From: Methylophilus methylotrophus DSM 46235 = ATCC 53528
GTDB lineage: Bacteria > Pseudomonadota > Gammaproteobacteria > Burkholderiales > Methylophilaceae
Length of the DNA stretch: 64,000 bases
Direction of reading: 5' to 3'
Assembly: GCF_000378225.1 (NCBI RefSeq)
Contig: NZ_KB905141.1
Coordinates: forward strand, 449,326-513,325
Positions 45,049 through 52,697 of this stretch are shown here, piece by piece. The position numbers were made by a program, and so were the translations under genes. Each line of letters begins with the position of its first letter. Position 1 is the first letter of the stretch. Under the pieces are notes generated by a model that worked only from the letters and a program-made list of their open reading frames with translations, searched no databases and was not told the DNA's origin.

Positions 45049-46338
45049 TCACTCCTGTTCCGAAATCAGTAACTGGTTATGGTCCGTTTTGAGATAGAAC
45101 GTGCCATTCTGGTCAATCTGGATGGCACGGATACGGTATCCGTTCAATACCGGCTCGGCGTACACAAGCGAGGTGCCTTCTTTGCGTATGCGGTATAACG
45201 TGGTATTGCCCATGCCAGCGACAAATAAATCGTTATCCCAGAAATCATTGCGTCCAGTAGAAGGATATTTTACCAGTGGGCCAATGCCTATCGACGGCAA
45301 GAAGGTCATTTGCGGTTTTTCATACCCTTCATGGCTATTGAATTTATTGCCATAATAGCCGCCTATGCCGTCACGTTCGTAAATCGTGCCATAACTGACA
45401 TTTGGCCAGCCGTAGTTTTTTCCACGTTTGATCAGGTTAATCTCATCCCCTCCGCGCGGCCCATGGTCGGTGAGCCATAATTCATTGCTCTCGCGGTCAT
45501 AAAACAAGCCACCAGAAGGCGAACGAAAGCCTGAGGCATACACTTCGGCATTTAAGCGCTGCAAATCAATACGTACCACCTTGCCTAAAGAGGTAGTTTT
45601 ATCCTGCACCCGGTCAGGTTTGGAAAAGTCGCCCAAACTCAGGTACAAGGTGCGCTCATTCTCTCCCAACGCCAGTTTGCCACCGACCTGATGTCCCAGG
45701 ATTGGCTCTTTAATGGCCGGGCGACTGATATAAATTTCGCGATCAAAACTGACTTCGCTATTTTCAACATCCACAGCAAACTCACTGACTGCCAGTCGTA
45801 CTCCATTATTGGCTTCATCCCAGGTGGTATAAGCTACATAGAGCGTTTTACCTACCAGCAACGAGTCTTTGACACCGGATAATTCCTTGCAGTAAACCAA
45901 TTGCTTGCTGCTGCTTTCATCAGACGAGGTCTCGTCACCAGGAATAAATTTGGCCAACGCCTTACCAGGTTTGACCAATTCCATGCTCTCATTCTGGCGG
46001 ACAAAAAACACCTCACCGCATTTACTAATAAACAGAAACAGTTTTTTATCCAGACGCTCGAAGGGACCTGACGGATATTGATCTTCAAAAGGTAATTTGA
46101 ATTCTTTAAGTGGTTGAGTGCCGAATACTGAGGTGATTCGCGGTGGCTCAGGTTCTTTTTTAGCCTCTTTTTCCGCTTCTGCCGCGTCACTACCAGAGAG
46201 CAACAATCTGGGGGTTGTATCATCGCTGGCGGCTAAGGCCACGCTGTGTAATCCATGACTACAACAAAGGATAAAAACGGATTGAATGAGAAAACGGGCA
46301 AGCGACGCGACAGAACGTCGCTGGTTCAGATAAGACAA
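45049..46338 (-). CDS. Secreted glucose/sorbosone dehydrogenase-like beta-propeller
   Basis: 429-aa protein with an N-terminal signal peptide (about 1-36) and a six-bladed propeller of the PQQ-dependent aldose/sorbosone dehydrogenase family. Readable landmarks are GHQVGGKLALG (region of the catalytic His), LYLSLGDFSK, GFRSPSGGLFYD, ELWLTDHGPRGGDEIN and GKNYGWPNVSYG. These indicate a periplasmic quinoprotein or a sugar-binding relative; the substrate is unknown. The long insertion-rich N-terminal third is unlike the shorter family members. The 100 bp upstream is strongly AT-rich. Confidence 0.82.
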   Translation of the reverse strand: MSYLNQRRSVASLARFLIQSVFILCCSHGLHSVALAASDDTTPRLLLSGSDAAEAEKEAKKEPEPPRITSVFGTQPLKEFKLPFEDQYPSGPFERLDKKLFLFISKCGEVFFVRQNESMELVKPGKALAKFIPGDETSSDESSSKQLVYCKELSGVKDSLLVGKTLYVAYTTWDEANNGVRLAVSEFAVDVENSEVSFDREIYISRPAIKEPILGHQVGGKLALGENERTLYLSLGDFSKPDRVQDKTTSLGKVVRIDLQRLNAEVYASGFRSPSGGLFYDRESNELWLTDHGPRGGDEINLIKRGKNYGWPNVSYGTIYERDGIGGYYGNKFNSHEGYEKPQMTFLPSIGIGPLVKYPSTGRNDFWDNDLFVAGMGNTTLYRIRKEGTSLVYAEPVLNGYRIRAIQIDQNGTFYLKTDHNQLLISEQE

Positions 46339-46438
46339 ATTAAACTCCCTTAGCTATTTTTTATTTTTCGAGTCCCGCATTTGGGAAAAGTTTAGAATTA
46401 AGAATTTAATTGTTAATTATATGATTATAATTAATTGG

Positions 46439-46684
46439 TTATTTATTTTTATTAATGTAATTTGTAATTATTATTTTCAGCATTAATAGCGTGATCATCA
46501 CACCCCATGCCGCCAGAGTTAACTTGATAAAAGCGGCAAAAGTATCCTGCTGGCAAATGCTTTCCAATCCAGCCGAAGACGCATTGCCATCACAACCGAA
46601 CGCAACCACGGCAAAAGAAAAACCGGGCCCGATATGCAAAATACTCAAGCCATAAATCAATCCACGCAGCACACTTAGCCCCAA
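46439..46684 (-). CDS. Small two-helix membrane protein, unknown
   Basis: Up to 81 aa, function not recognised. Two hydrophobic segments (about 10-30 and 53-73) flank a short loop with two cysteines (FGCDGNASSAGLESICQQD), suggesting a periplasmic disulphide. The C-terminus is basic (INKNK). No ATG is available: TTG at 46684 or GTG a few codons later (GGGGC just upstream) may start it. It is AT-rich at its 3' end and lies 43 bp from the MITE. Confidence 0.5.
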   Translation of the reverse strand: MGLSVLRGLIYGLSILHIGPGFSFAVVAFGCDGNASSAGLESICQQDTFAAFIKLTLAAWGVMITLLMLKIIITNYINKNK

Positions 46685-46727
46685 CCTTGATAGTCAACAA
46701 GGCCACACTTTACCATTAATCTAGCTA

Positions 46728-46999
46728 GGGCCTGTTAACGCTATTTCAATTGTCGATGTTGCCTCTGTCATCAGTGCTATCAAGGCGAGAGAAGCGCAGT
46801 TTGGTGATTCCCAACAAGCGCCGAACAACGCGGAGAGCGCTGATGACAGAGGTAACCCTGCGGGCTGGAATCATTGATTCGCTTCGCTACGTTGTCTTAT
46901 GTAGCCAGCTGCGCCAAATCTATTCCTGCGACTCTTTCCGCCTTGCGAAACGAATAAATGCTCTCCAGCAGCGGCAACTAAAATAGCGTTAACAGGCCC
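46728..46999. mobile_element. 272-bp MITE flanked by TA duplications
   Basis: Perfect 19-bp terminal inverted repeats, GGGCCTGTTAACGCTATTT (46728-46746) and its complement (46981-46999), are flanked on both sides by TA (46726-46727 and 47000-47001). Imperfect complementarity continues for about 20 further bases inward. A second internal inverted repeat pairs 46762-46778 with 46836-46852 at 16 of 17 positions. No transposase is encoded. The TA duplication fits mobilisation by an IS630/Tc1-mariner-type transposase. The plus-strand open frame inside (46750-46986) is not considered a gene. Confidence 0.85.
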
Positions 47000-47652
47000 T
47001 AAAGCATGCCCTTGAAAACCTGGTAAGTGCCTCCGGTATAGTTGCCTTGAAAAGAACTGGCCCGGACGCCAGCGGCCAGTTCCATCTCCCTGGGCACACG
47101 TTCATAAGAGTAAAAGTAGCGCCCCTTTTGCACACAACGATCACAAGGACTGTTGTTGTAACTATACACATCCACCTGTGCCTCACCGGTACCCACAATA
47201 TCTTGCTGATGGTATCCCGTCAGAATCACTTTCTGGATAACGACGCCTGGTGTGGTTTTAATGTGCCAGGTCACCGGTTCATAAGCCATTAAGCCCAGAA
47301 TAATGGGTGAAGAATCATCACTGACATTCACCGTTACCGTACGTTGCTCCCTACTCGCATTAATAAATGGCTGGCATTCAGCAGGCGACAGAGGCTCTGT
47401 GCTGCCAGTTGACTGCCTCGCAGCCTGGCATTGTGCCCACCAAGGCCGCTTGTCGGCTACTTCAGGCAAGGCACCCTGGTATACGCCAATCACATGTAAC
47501 ACTGCTCCCGAAGCTGATTTGACCTGCGCAGCGGTTGGGGTGGCAGGTGGCGTGACCTGTTGCGTAATCGTCGTTGGCTCAATGCCACAACACCCTGCCA
47601 ACCAAACAGACATCACGACGATAAACACCCTGCTAAAGTGACTGTTATTCAT
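46999..47652 (-). CDS. Predicted lipoprotein, unknown function
   Basis: 217 aa. A short signal sequence ends in the lipobox LAGC, so C21 is the likely lipid anchor, and C22 follows directly. The rest is a soluble, beta-rich domain with the segments VLHVIGVYQGALPEV, RTVTVNVSDDSSPIILGLM, TWHIKTTPGVVIQKVILTG and a CDRC motif near residue 172. The VTVNVSDDSSPIILGLMAYE part recalls secreted proteins of unknown role. Its TAG stop consists of the TA flank of the MITE plus the first base of the element (see findings). Confidence 0.7.
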   Translation of the reverse strand: MNNSHFSRVFIVVMSVWLAGCCGIEPTTITQQVTPPATPTAAQVKSASGAVLHVIGVYQGALPEVADKRPWWAQCQAARQSTGSTEPLSPAECQPFINASREQRTVTVNVSDDSSPIILGLMAYEPVTWHIKTTPGVVIQKVILTGYHQQDIVGTGEAQVDVYSYNNSPCDRCVQKGRYFYSYERVPREMELAAGVRASSFQGNYTGGTYQVFKGML

Positions 47653-47729
47653 CCTTAATTTTCCTGACCTTAGCCGTCATGGCTTGACTTAAGTAACGAC
47701 CACACCAAATGCGACAAATTCGAGGTCAT

Positions 47730-47750
47730 AAAAAAAGCCCCTGACGGGGC
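47730..47750 (-). terminator. Intrinsic terminator after the EamA gene
   Basis: GCCCC and GGGGC around a TGAC/GTCA loop; on the minus strand a run of seven T follows. It lies 85 bases after the EamA stop. Confidence 0.85.
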
Positions 47751-47834
47751 CTGATTACTTGAGATACCCAGAGGTATTTTTAAAGCAAACTATTGGCTTG
47801 GCAATAGCCTGTTTGAGTCATGCACATGACTACC

Positions 47835-48263
47835 TCAGCGCTTGATTGCCAACACCATCACCCCTGTGGCAACCAAAGCAAAACCAAACCATTCGCGCGC
47901 CTCCAAACGCTCGCCAAGAAACAGCCAGGCAAATACTGCCACCAATACCAGGCTGAACTTATCCACTGGCGCCACTTTCGAGGCCTCCCCCATCTGCAAT
48001 GCCCGAAAATAGCATAACCACGAAGCGCCTGTTGCCAATGCAGACAAGCCAAGAAACGTTAGTGAACGAGGCGGCAAACTCAATGGATTGCTCCATTTAC
48101 CCGCCAGCCAGACAAACGGCGCCAGCACCAGCGAAATAAGCACTGTCCGAATCAAGGTGGCAAAATCAGAATCCACGCCCTGCACGCCCACTTTGGCAAA
48201 AATAGCCGTCAGCGCAGCAAAACAGGCAGAAAGGATTGCCCAGAAAAACCATTGATTCGCCAT
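47835..48263 (-). CDS. Half-size EamA-family membrane transporter
   Basis: About 142 aa with four or five transmembrane helices and a single EamA (DMT superfamily) repeat, starting MANQWFFWAILSACFAALTA. Family members usually have two repeats; single-repeat forms work as dimers. Readable features are FAKVGVQGVDSDFATLIR and GEASKVAPVDKFSLVLV followed by FLGERLEAREW. The ATG at 48263 is chosen for the strong AGGGGAGGG site directly upstream; a longer frame to 48326 lacks family support. Substrate unknown. Confidence 0.85.
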   Translation of the reverse strand: MANQWFFWAILSACFAALTAIFAKVGVQGVDSDFATLIRTVLISLVLAPFVWLAGKWSNPLSLPPRSLTFLGLSALATGASWLCYFRALQMGEASKVAPVDKFSLVLVAVFAWLFLGERLEAREWFGFALVATGVMVLAIKR

Positions 48264-48368
48264 CACCCTCCCCTTAACTTTTGTTTTTTTCAAACCTGCC
48301 ATTCCGTGGCGACGGACGTTTTTCATTACACGGTCAATCCGTGATGCAGCGAAAGGCCAACTGCTACT

Positions 48369-48761
48369 CTAGCCGATGCCGAGCAGCAGATGATGAAGCA
48401 TTCGCCCCGGTGCAAAAGCAAATGCCCCGGCGATTAAAATGCCGCCAATATACAGGCCTATCATATAACCACGATGAGCCTTAATATTGCCATGGCGGGC
48501 AGCAAAATAAGCAGCGGGCGCAGAATAAAGCGTGAGCAAGCTAAAAGCATGAATGAATCCGAAATGACCCAACACCTGCGGGCCCACTTGGGCTGGCATC
48601 AAAAGAGTGATCAATCCGGTGAAGACCATGAGCAATAGATAGATTTTTCCTAGAATCCTATGGTCAGAAGTGCCTTTTCTGCTAGCAAGCAGCACACTTC
48701 CGACTAGAAATGCTGGCACGATTGTGGCCAAATGGAGGTATGCAAGTTGTTGGTATGCCAT
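48369..48761 (-). CDS. DUF2306-type integral membrane protein
   Basis: 130 aa with four predicted transmembrane helices (about 5-27, 40-58, 66-88, 100-120). The pattern RILGKIYLLLMVFTGL, the central HFGFIHAFSLLTLY and AHRGYMIGLYIGG fit the DUF2306 family (COG5395), whose conserved histidines suggest haem or metal contact in the membrane. No function is known. The AGAGG ribosome site is close to the ATG. Confidence 0.75.
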   Translation of the reverse strand: MAYQQLAYLHLATIVPAFLVGSVLLASRKGTSDHRILGKIYLLLMVFTGLITLLMPAQVGPQVLGHFGFIHAFSLLTLYSAPAAYFAARHGNIKAHRGYMIGLYIGGILIAGAFAFAPGRMLHHLLLGIG

Positions 48762-48832
48762 CCTCTACTCGCTTAAGTTTAATAAACCATCATGGTGTCC
48801 AGGAAAACGTGCTCGTCCAGATTAATCTGCCA

Positions 48833-49201
48833 TCAATCGACATTTTGCCCAATCCGCCACAACACGCCAGAGGGATCGGTGATACAGAAATCACGCATGC
48901 CCCAGCTTTGCAGCTGGATCGGCCAGATTTTGACGCTATATCGACGAACAAGATCACTTTGCTCAATGTGCGCCCACCAGGCGTCTACATCCTGCACCAG
49001 CAAATGCATCATAAAATTCTCCGCCAGGTTTTCTGCACAAAAATCCTGCAACAAGAAACTCACATGCGCAAAGTGGAAATAAGCCACGCCGCCCCCTTCT
49101 GAGGCCATGGTAAAACCCATGTCTTTGTATAACTGTTTAGACACCTCAAAATTCTTGGAGGGCACAAAGGCCTTGATTTCTGTGACGCTAAGGTTAGACA
49201 T
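48833..49201 (-). CDS. VOC-superfamily protein (glyoxalase/bleomycin-resistance fold)
   Basis: 122 aa with two beta-alpha-beta-beta-beta modules: VTEIKAFVPSKNFEVSKQLYKDMGF and then MMHLLVQDVDAWWAHIEQS, ending with RDFCITDPSGVLWRIGQN. The DPSGVLW element with a preceding aromatic residue is the usual last metal-site strand, although Glu ligands typical of glyoxalase I are not complete. Enzyme or binding role unknown. A second VOC gene lies just upstream. Confidence 0.8.
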   Translation of the reverse strand: MSNLSVTEIKAFVPSKNFEVSKQLYKDMGFTMASEGGGVAYFHFAHVSFLLQDFCAENLAENFMMHLLVQDVDAWWAHIEQSDLVRRYSVKIWPIQLQSWGMRDFCITDPSGVLWRIGQNVD

Positions 49202-49246
49202 AGTTTGATATCCTGAAAATGATGATTTCGCTCACGCTGAGCAACA

Positions 49247-49639
49247 CTATTCTGCCACCCAGGCCGGGTTCCAGACCATCTCCCACAAATGTCCATCCGG
49301 ATCCTGGAAATAGCCTGCATAACCACCCCAAAAAGTCTCGTGGGCTGGCTTTACAATATTGCCCCCGGCAGACTGGGCTTGCAACATCACCTGGTCTACC
49401 TCGGCTGCTGAAGACACATTGTGCCCCAAGGTAAACTCCGTCGCGCTCGCAGGCCCCAATGTCAAACCAGTATCATGGCTAATGCTTGCACGCGGCCACA
49501 GGGCGAGTTTTAAAGCAGAAGAGAGCTGGATAAACACCACGGCACCATGTTCAAATGCCTGGCCCACAATACCATCGGTTTCAAAGTCCAAACCATCACG
49601 ATAGAACTGTAACGACCGTTCAAGATCATCCACGCCCAA
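49247..49639 (-). pseudogene. VOC-superfamily gene lacking its 5' end
   Basis: The readable part (130 aa) is a good VOC protein: GVDDLERSLQFYRDGLDF, then GPASATEFTLGHN, and GYAGYFQDPDGHLWEMVWN with the final Glu ligand. The family normally has 8-12 further residues carrying the first beta-strand before GVDDLERS. Here the frame upstream (about 20 codons back to a TGA near 49708) has no ATG or GTG, and only the TTG at 49639 could start it. The preceding codons do not read as a VOC strand. This points to 5' truncation or a frameshift next to the integrase region; use of TTG with a shortened protein cannot be excluded. Confidence 0.6.
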
Positions 49640-49906
49640 TAAGCCAGCAGAGCAACGATTGCTCCACCGTTTAAGAGTTGCATGGCTTTCAAAGTCTCAG
49701 TGCCAAACCCAATTAATGATTTGTAGGTTTATAGTGCATGCTCTTCGTCAAAAGTCATAGTTCACCTTAATACCTAAGATTAATTAGACCTCAAAAAAGA
49801 ACCTAAAATTTTATTAAGTATGAAGTATATAAATTTGTAAAAATGATTTATCATCAATAAATTAATAGTTTGTGTTTTTATATTACACCTAAAAAAGGGA
49901 TTGTCT
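49640..49906. other. AT-rich intergenic region upstream of the integrase
   Basis: About 267 bp, clearly more AT-rich than the surroundings. By analogy with integrons this is where attI would lie. I see no convincing attC-like pair of RYYYAAC and GTTRRRY boxes here. An AAAGGGA ribosome site for the integrase lies at its right end. Confidence 0.5.
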
Positions 49907-50890
49907 ATGGAAAGCACATCACAAGTAAAACCTGCTCCAAAGCTTTTTCCTTTGATTGTCGAGCGTTTGCGGGTGAAGCATTACAGCAAACGTACCGAAG
50001 AGGCTTATATACAGTGGATTAAACGCTATATTTTATTTCACAGCAAGCGGCATCCACGTGAAATGGGAGCAACTGAAGTAGAGGCATTTTTAAACCATTT
50101 GGCTGTAGAGAAAAAGGTCTCGGCCAGCACGCAGAACCAGGCAAAGAGCGCGTTATTCTTTTTGTATGATGTGGTGCTTGAGCAAGCGTTACCTGCTTTA
50201 GAAAACGTGACCAAAATTAAGGTGCAAAAAAAGTTACCTGTAGTGCTGAGCAAACAGGAGGTGCAGGCAATTCTTTCCAGTTTAGATGGCACTGCATGGC
50301 TGATAGTAAGCCTGTTGTATGGCAGCGGTTTAAGGGTGATGGAGTGCTTGCGTTTACGTGTGGTGGATATTGATTTTGCCAGGCTGGAGATTTTTGTGCG
50401 GGATACCAATGGTCATAAAAACCGTATCACTCTGCTCCCTGCCAGTCTGGTTGAACCATTAAAAATGCATTTGCAAAACGTGCAGGCCTTGCACAATGAA
50501 GATTTGAGCAAAGGCTTTGGTAAAGTATGGATGCCGCCAGAACTGGCTAAAAAATATCCAGATGCAGGAAAAGACTGGCAGTGGCAGTATGTGTTTCCAT
50601 CCAGCAGGTTGTCGGTGGAACAGCAATCCGGCTTGGTGCATAGGCATCATGCCGACGAAAAACCCATACAACGTGCTGTTAAAAAGGTGGTTACACAAGC
50701 CGGTATTAAGAAAATGGTGACGCCGAATGCCTTCCGCGACAGTTTTGCCACGCATTTACTGGAAGGCGGGCAAGAGATTAAAACCGTTCAACAGTTAATG
50801 GGGCACGCGAATGAAAGTACAACCAGACTGTATACAAAAGTGGTGAACACGGGCGGACGTGGTGTCGCTAGCCCGCTGGATGTGATTTGA
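49907..50890 (+). CDS. intI: Integron-type tyrosine recombinase with altered active site
   Basis: 327-aa integrase of the IntI family. The N-terminal core-binding domain (LRVKHYSKRTEEAYIQWIKR) is family-typical, and the IntI-specific insert is present (LHNEDLSKGFGKVWMPPELA, then KKYPDAGKDWQWQYVFPS). R143 (SGLR), K171, R277, H300 (MGHANESTT) and nucleophile Y309 are kept. The HxxRH box reads N274-A-F-R277-D278, so the first catalytic His is Asn and the His after Arg is Asp; the usual YTHV reads YTKV. ATG at 49907 is chosen for AAGGGA six bases upstream. Truncated VOC and small-protein genes lie on the attI side. Confidence 0.9.
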   Translation: MESTSQVKPAPKLFPLIVERLRVKHYSKRTEEAYIQWIKRYILFHSKRHPREMGATEVEAFLNHLAVEKKVSASTQNQAKSALFFLYDVVLEQALPALENVTKIKVQKKLPVVLSKQEVQAILSSLDGTAWLIVSLLYGSGLRVMECLRLRVVDIDFARLEIFVRDTNGHKNRITLLPASLVEPLKMHLQNVQALHNEDLSKGFGKVWMPPELAKKYPDAGKDWQWQYVFPSSRLSVEQQSGLVHRHHADEKPIQRAVKKVVTQAGIKKMVTPNAFRDSFATHLLEGGQEIKTVQQLMGHANESTTRLYTKVVNTGGRGVASPLDVI

Positions 50891-50936
50891 TCCCGGATTT
50901 TTCAGTGTGGTCAAACATCAACTGAACATAGAAAAG

Positions 50937-50966
50937 AAAAAGCCAATCTTTTTAGATTGGCTTTTG
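50937..50966. terminator. Bidirectional terminator, integrase / trhO
   Basis: Perfect 12-bp arms AAAAGCCAATCT and AGATTGGCTTTT around a four-T loop, between the convergent integrase and trhO genes. Confidence 0.9.
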
Positions 50967-51002
50967 ATCTTAATGATGTAACGGCGTGTTAGACATTCAG
51001 AA

Positions 51003-51917
51003 TTAGTTCTGTTCACCGATATGCTGTTTACCCCGCATTCTGGCTAACTTTACCTGTTTTTGCCGCTCCCGCAGAGATTCTTTTTTCTCGGCTGAGAGTT
51101 TGTCAAAGCAATATGGGCAAGAAATGCCCGCTTCGTATTGTTCGCTCTGCATTTCCTGTTTTGTGAGTGGCATACGGCAGGCGTAGCATTGGTCGTGATC
51201 CCCCACTTCGAGGCCATGTTTAACCGCTACACGCTGGTCAAACACAAAACAATCGCCTTCCCACAGACTTTGCTCTTTGGGCACGGTTTCAAGATATTTG
51301 AGAATACCGCCTTGCAGGTGGTAAACCTCTTCAAAACCCTGTTGCTTCATGTAAGACGAGGCTTTTTCACAGCGGATACCACCGGTACAGAACATGGCGA
51401 CTTTTTTATGTTTGGTTTTATCCAGATTTTCCGCGACATATTGAGGAAACTCTCGGAAAGTCGTGGTTTTAGGGTCTACCGCGCCTTTAAATGTCCCGAT
51501 ATGCACCTCGTAATCATTGCGTGTATCCAGCACAATCACATCCGGGTCTGAGATAATAGCGTTCCAGTCCTCAGGCTTCACATAAGTACCCACCACCAGG
51601 TTGGGATCGACCTCAGGCACACCCATGGTGACGATCTCTTTTTTGAGTTTGACCTTCATGCGGTAAAACGGGTGGCTGTCTGCCCAAGACTCCTTATGTT
51701 CCAGATCAGCCAGGCGCGGGTCCTGACGTAAATAGGCAAGCACAGCGCGGATATCTTCCGGTTTTCCGGCAATGGTGCCATTAATGCCTTCATGGGCTAG
51801 CAGCAACGTGCCTTTAATCTGATGTTTCTGGCAAGTCTCTAAAATCGGTTGTTGCAATTCTTTATAGTCATCCAGCGTGACGAATTTGTAGAGGGCAGCG
51901 GTGAGGTATTGACTCAT
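51003..51917 (-). CDS. trhO: tRNA uridine(34) hydroxylase TrhO (YceA rhodanese)
   Basis: Oxygen-dependent enzyme that makes 5-hydroxyuridine at tRNA position 34. 304 aa: an N-terminal ferredoxin-like domain (about 1-95, [15 protein letters not shown]) and a rhodanese domain (about 120-220) with active-site Cys in [18 protein letters not shown]-terminal cysteine cluster ([15 protein letters not shown] and CPYCFDKLS) looks like a zinc site. It stands alone between two terminators. Confidence 0.95.
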   Translation of the reverse strand: MSQYLTAALYKFVTLDDYKELQQPILETCQKHQIKGTLLLAHEGINGTIAGKPEDIRAVLAYLRQDPRLADLEHKESWADSHPFYRMKVKLKKEIVTMGVPEVDPNLVVGTYVKPEDWNAIISDPDVIVLDTRNDYEVHIGTFKGAVDPKTTTFREFPQYVAENLDKTKHKKVAMFCTGGIRCEKASSYMKQQGFEEVYHLQGGILKYLETVPKEQSLWEGDCFVFDQRVAVKHGLEVGDHDQCYACRMPLTKQEMQSEQYEAGISCPYCFDKLSAEKKESLRERQKQVKLARMRGKQHIGEQN

Positions 51918-51974
51918 GTGAAGACAGCTTTAATTTCAAAAGTGCGATTTTACCACTGTAAGCTACTGATGCAA

Positions 51975-52003
51975 AAAGAAAAACGGGCACCAGGCCCGTT
52001 GAT
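51975..52003 (-). terminator. Terminator of the fhc operon
   Basis: AACGGGC (51982-51988) and GCCCGTT (51994-52000) pair around a 5-nt loop, with a T-rich run on the minus strand side. It lies 26 bases after the fhcC stop. Confidence 0.85.
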
Positions 52004-52025
52004 CTCGACTTGCTAAATCTGGCAG

Positions 52026-52697
52026 CTAAGACTGGATGACCAGGATTTCAGCTTTGCCCAGGCCGCCCATATCGCCCATCCAGCGTTGCACACGCTGGCT
52101 GCTGATCTGCGCAAAGCGGCTATCGAGCAGCTTGAAGGATTTATACAAAATATTGAGGAAAGGCAGTTTGTGGAAACCGCAGTCTATCCAGGTCGCTTGT
52201 GGCGCAGGTGTCTGGGCCAATAATAGCGTCCCGCGCTTCATGCCATAACCCAGGTGTGCACCTGTGCTGCCTAGCACACCCAGCGTACCCGCCATCATGT
52301 CAGAGCCACAATAATCACCTGCATTGCCTTCAATCAGTAGCATGCCTCTGCGCATACGGTCGCCCGCTCGCGCACCGGCGTTGCCCTTGCAGATCAGCAC
52401 GCCATTTTGCAGTTGCGCACCTAAAAAGTCACCCACATCCCCTTCCACCACCAGCTGACCAGTCGTCATGCCGAAACCGATATATTGGTGCGAAGAAGTC
52501 GTGTTTTTAAAAGTCAGCTTAAGTGCCTCTGTGGCTGAGTCTAGACTGACCTCAAATGCATCCGAGACACTCAGGTTAGCGGCCAATTTGATCGCTGCTA
52601 TTTCGGCGACAGTCTTACCCTGTAAGGCCAGCGGCAACAAGGCACGGCAATCGACTGTGCGAGAGACTGGTTTGGCGGTTAAAACAATATGGCTCAT
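52026..52697 (-). CDS. fhcC: Formyltransferase/hydrolase complex subunit C
   Basis: Homologue of subunit C of archaeal formylmethanofuran dehydrogenase. 223 aa forming a right-handed beta-helix of repeated G-rich turns (VVEGDVGDFLGAQLQNGVL, CKGNAGARAGDRMRRG, GTLGVLGSTGAHLGYGMKRG), the same fold as the glutamate synthase alpha C-terminal domain. In the bacterial complex it is structural and helps hold the FhcABD units. It overlaps fhcD by 4 bases. Last gene of the operon, followed by a terminator. Confidence 0.96.
   Translation of the reverse strand: MSHIVLTAKPVSRTVDCRALLPLALQGKTVAEIAAIKLAANLSVSDAFEVSLDSATEALKLTFKNTTSSHQYIGFGMTTGQLVVEGDVGDFLGAQLQNGVLICKGNAGARAGDRMRRGMLLIEGNAGDYCGSDMMAGTLGVLGSTGAHLGYGMKRGTLLLAQTPAPQATWIDCGFHKLPFLNILYKSFKLLDSRFAQISSQRVQRWMGDMGGLGKAEILVIQS

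Noticed and set aside
46750-46986. 78-codon plus-strand open frame inside the MITE
   Set aside because: It lies wholly within a non-autonomous element, spans its internal inverted repeat and has no ribosome site or family resemblance.
48762-49246. Possible attC sites between the small minus-strand genes
   Set aside because: The gaps (about 45-105 bp) contain no RYYYAAC/GTTRRRY pair with internal symmetry; the short GCTCA/TGAGC hairpin near 49230 is too small.
50988-50994. GTTAGAC, matching the attC core GTTRRRY, downstream of the integrase
   Set aside because: A single heptamer with no paired RYYYAAC box and no extended inverted repeat; expected by chance, and on the wrong side of the integrase for attI.
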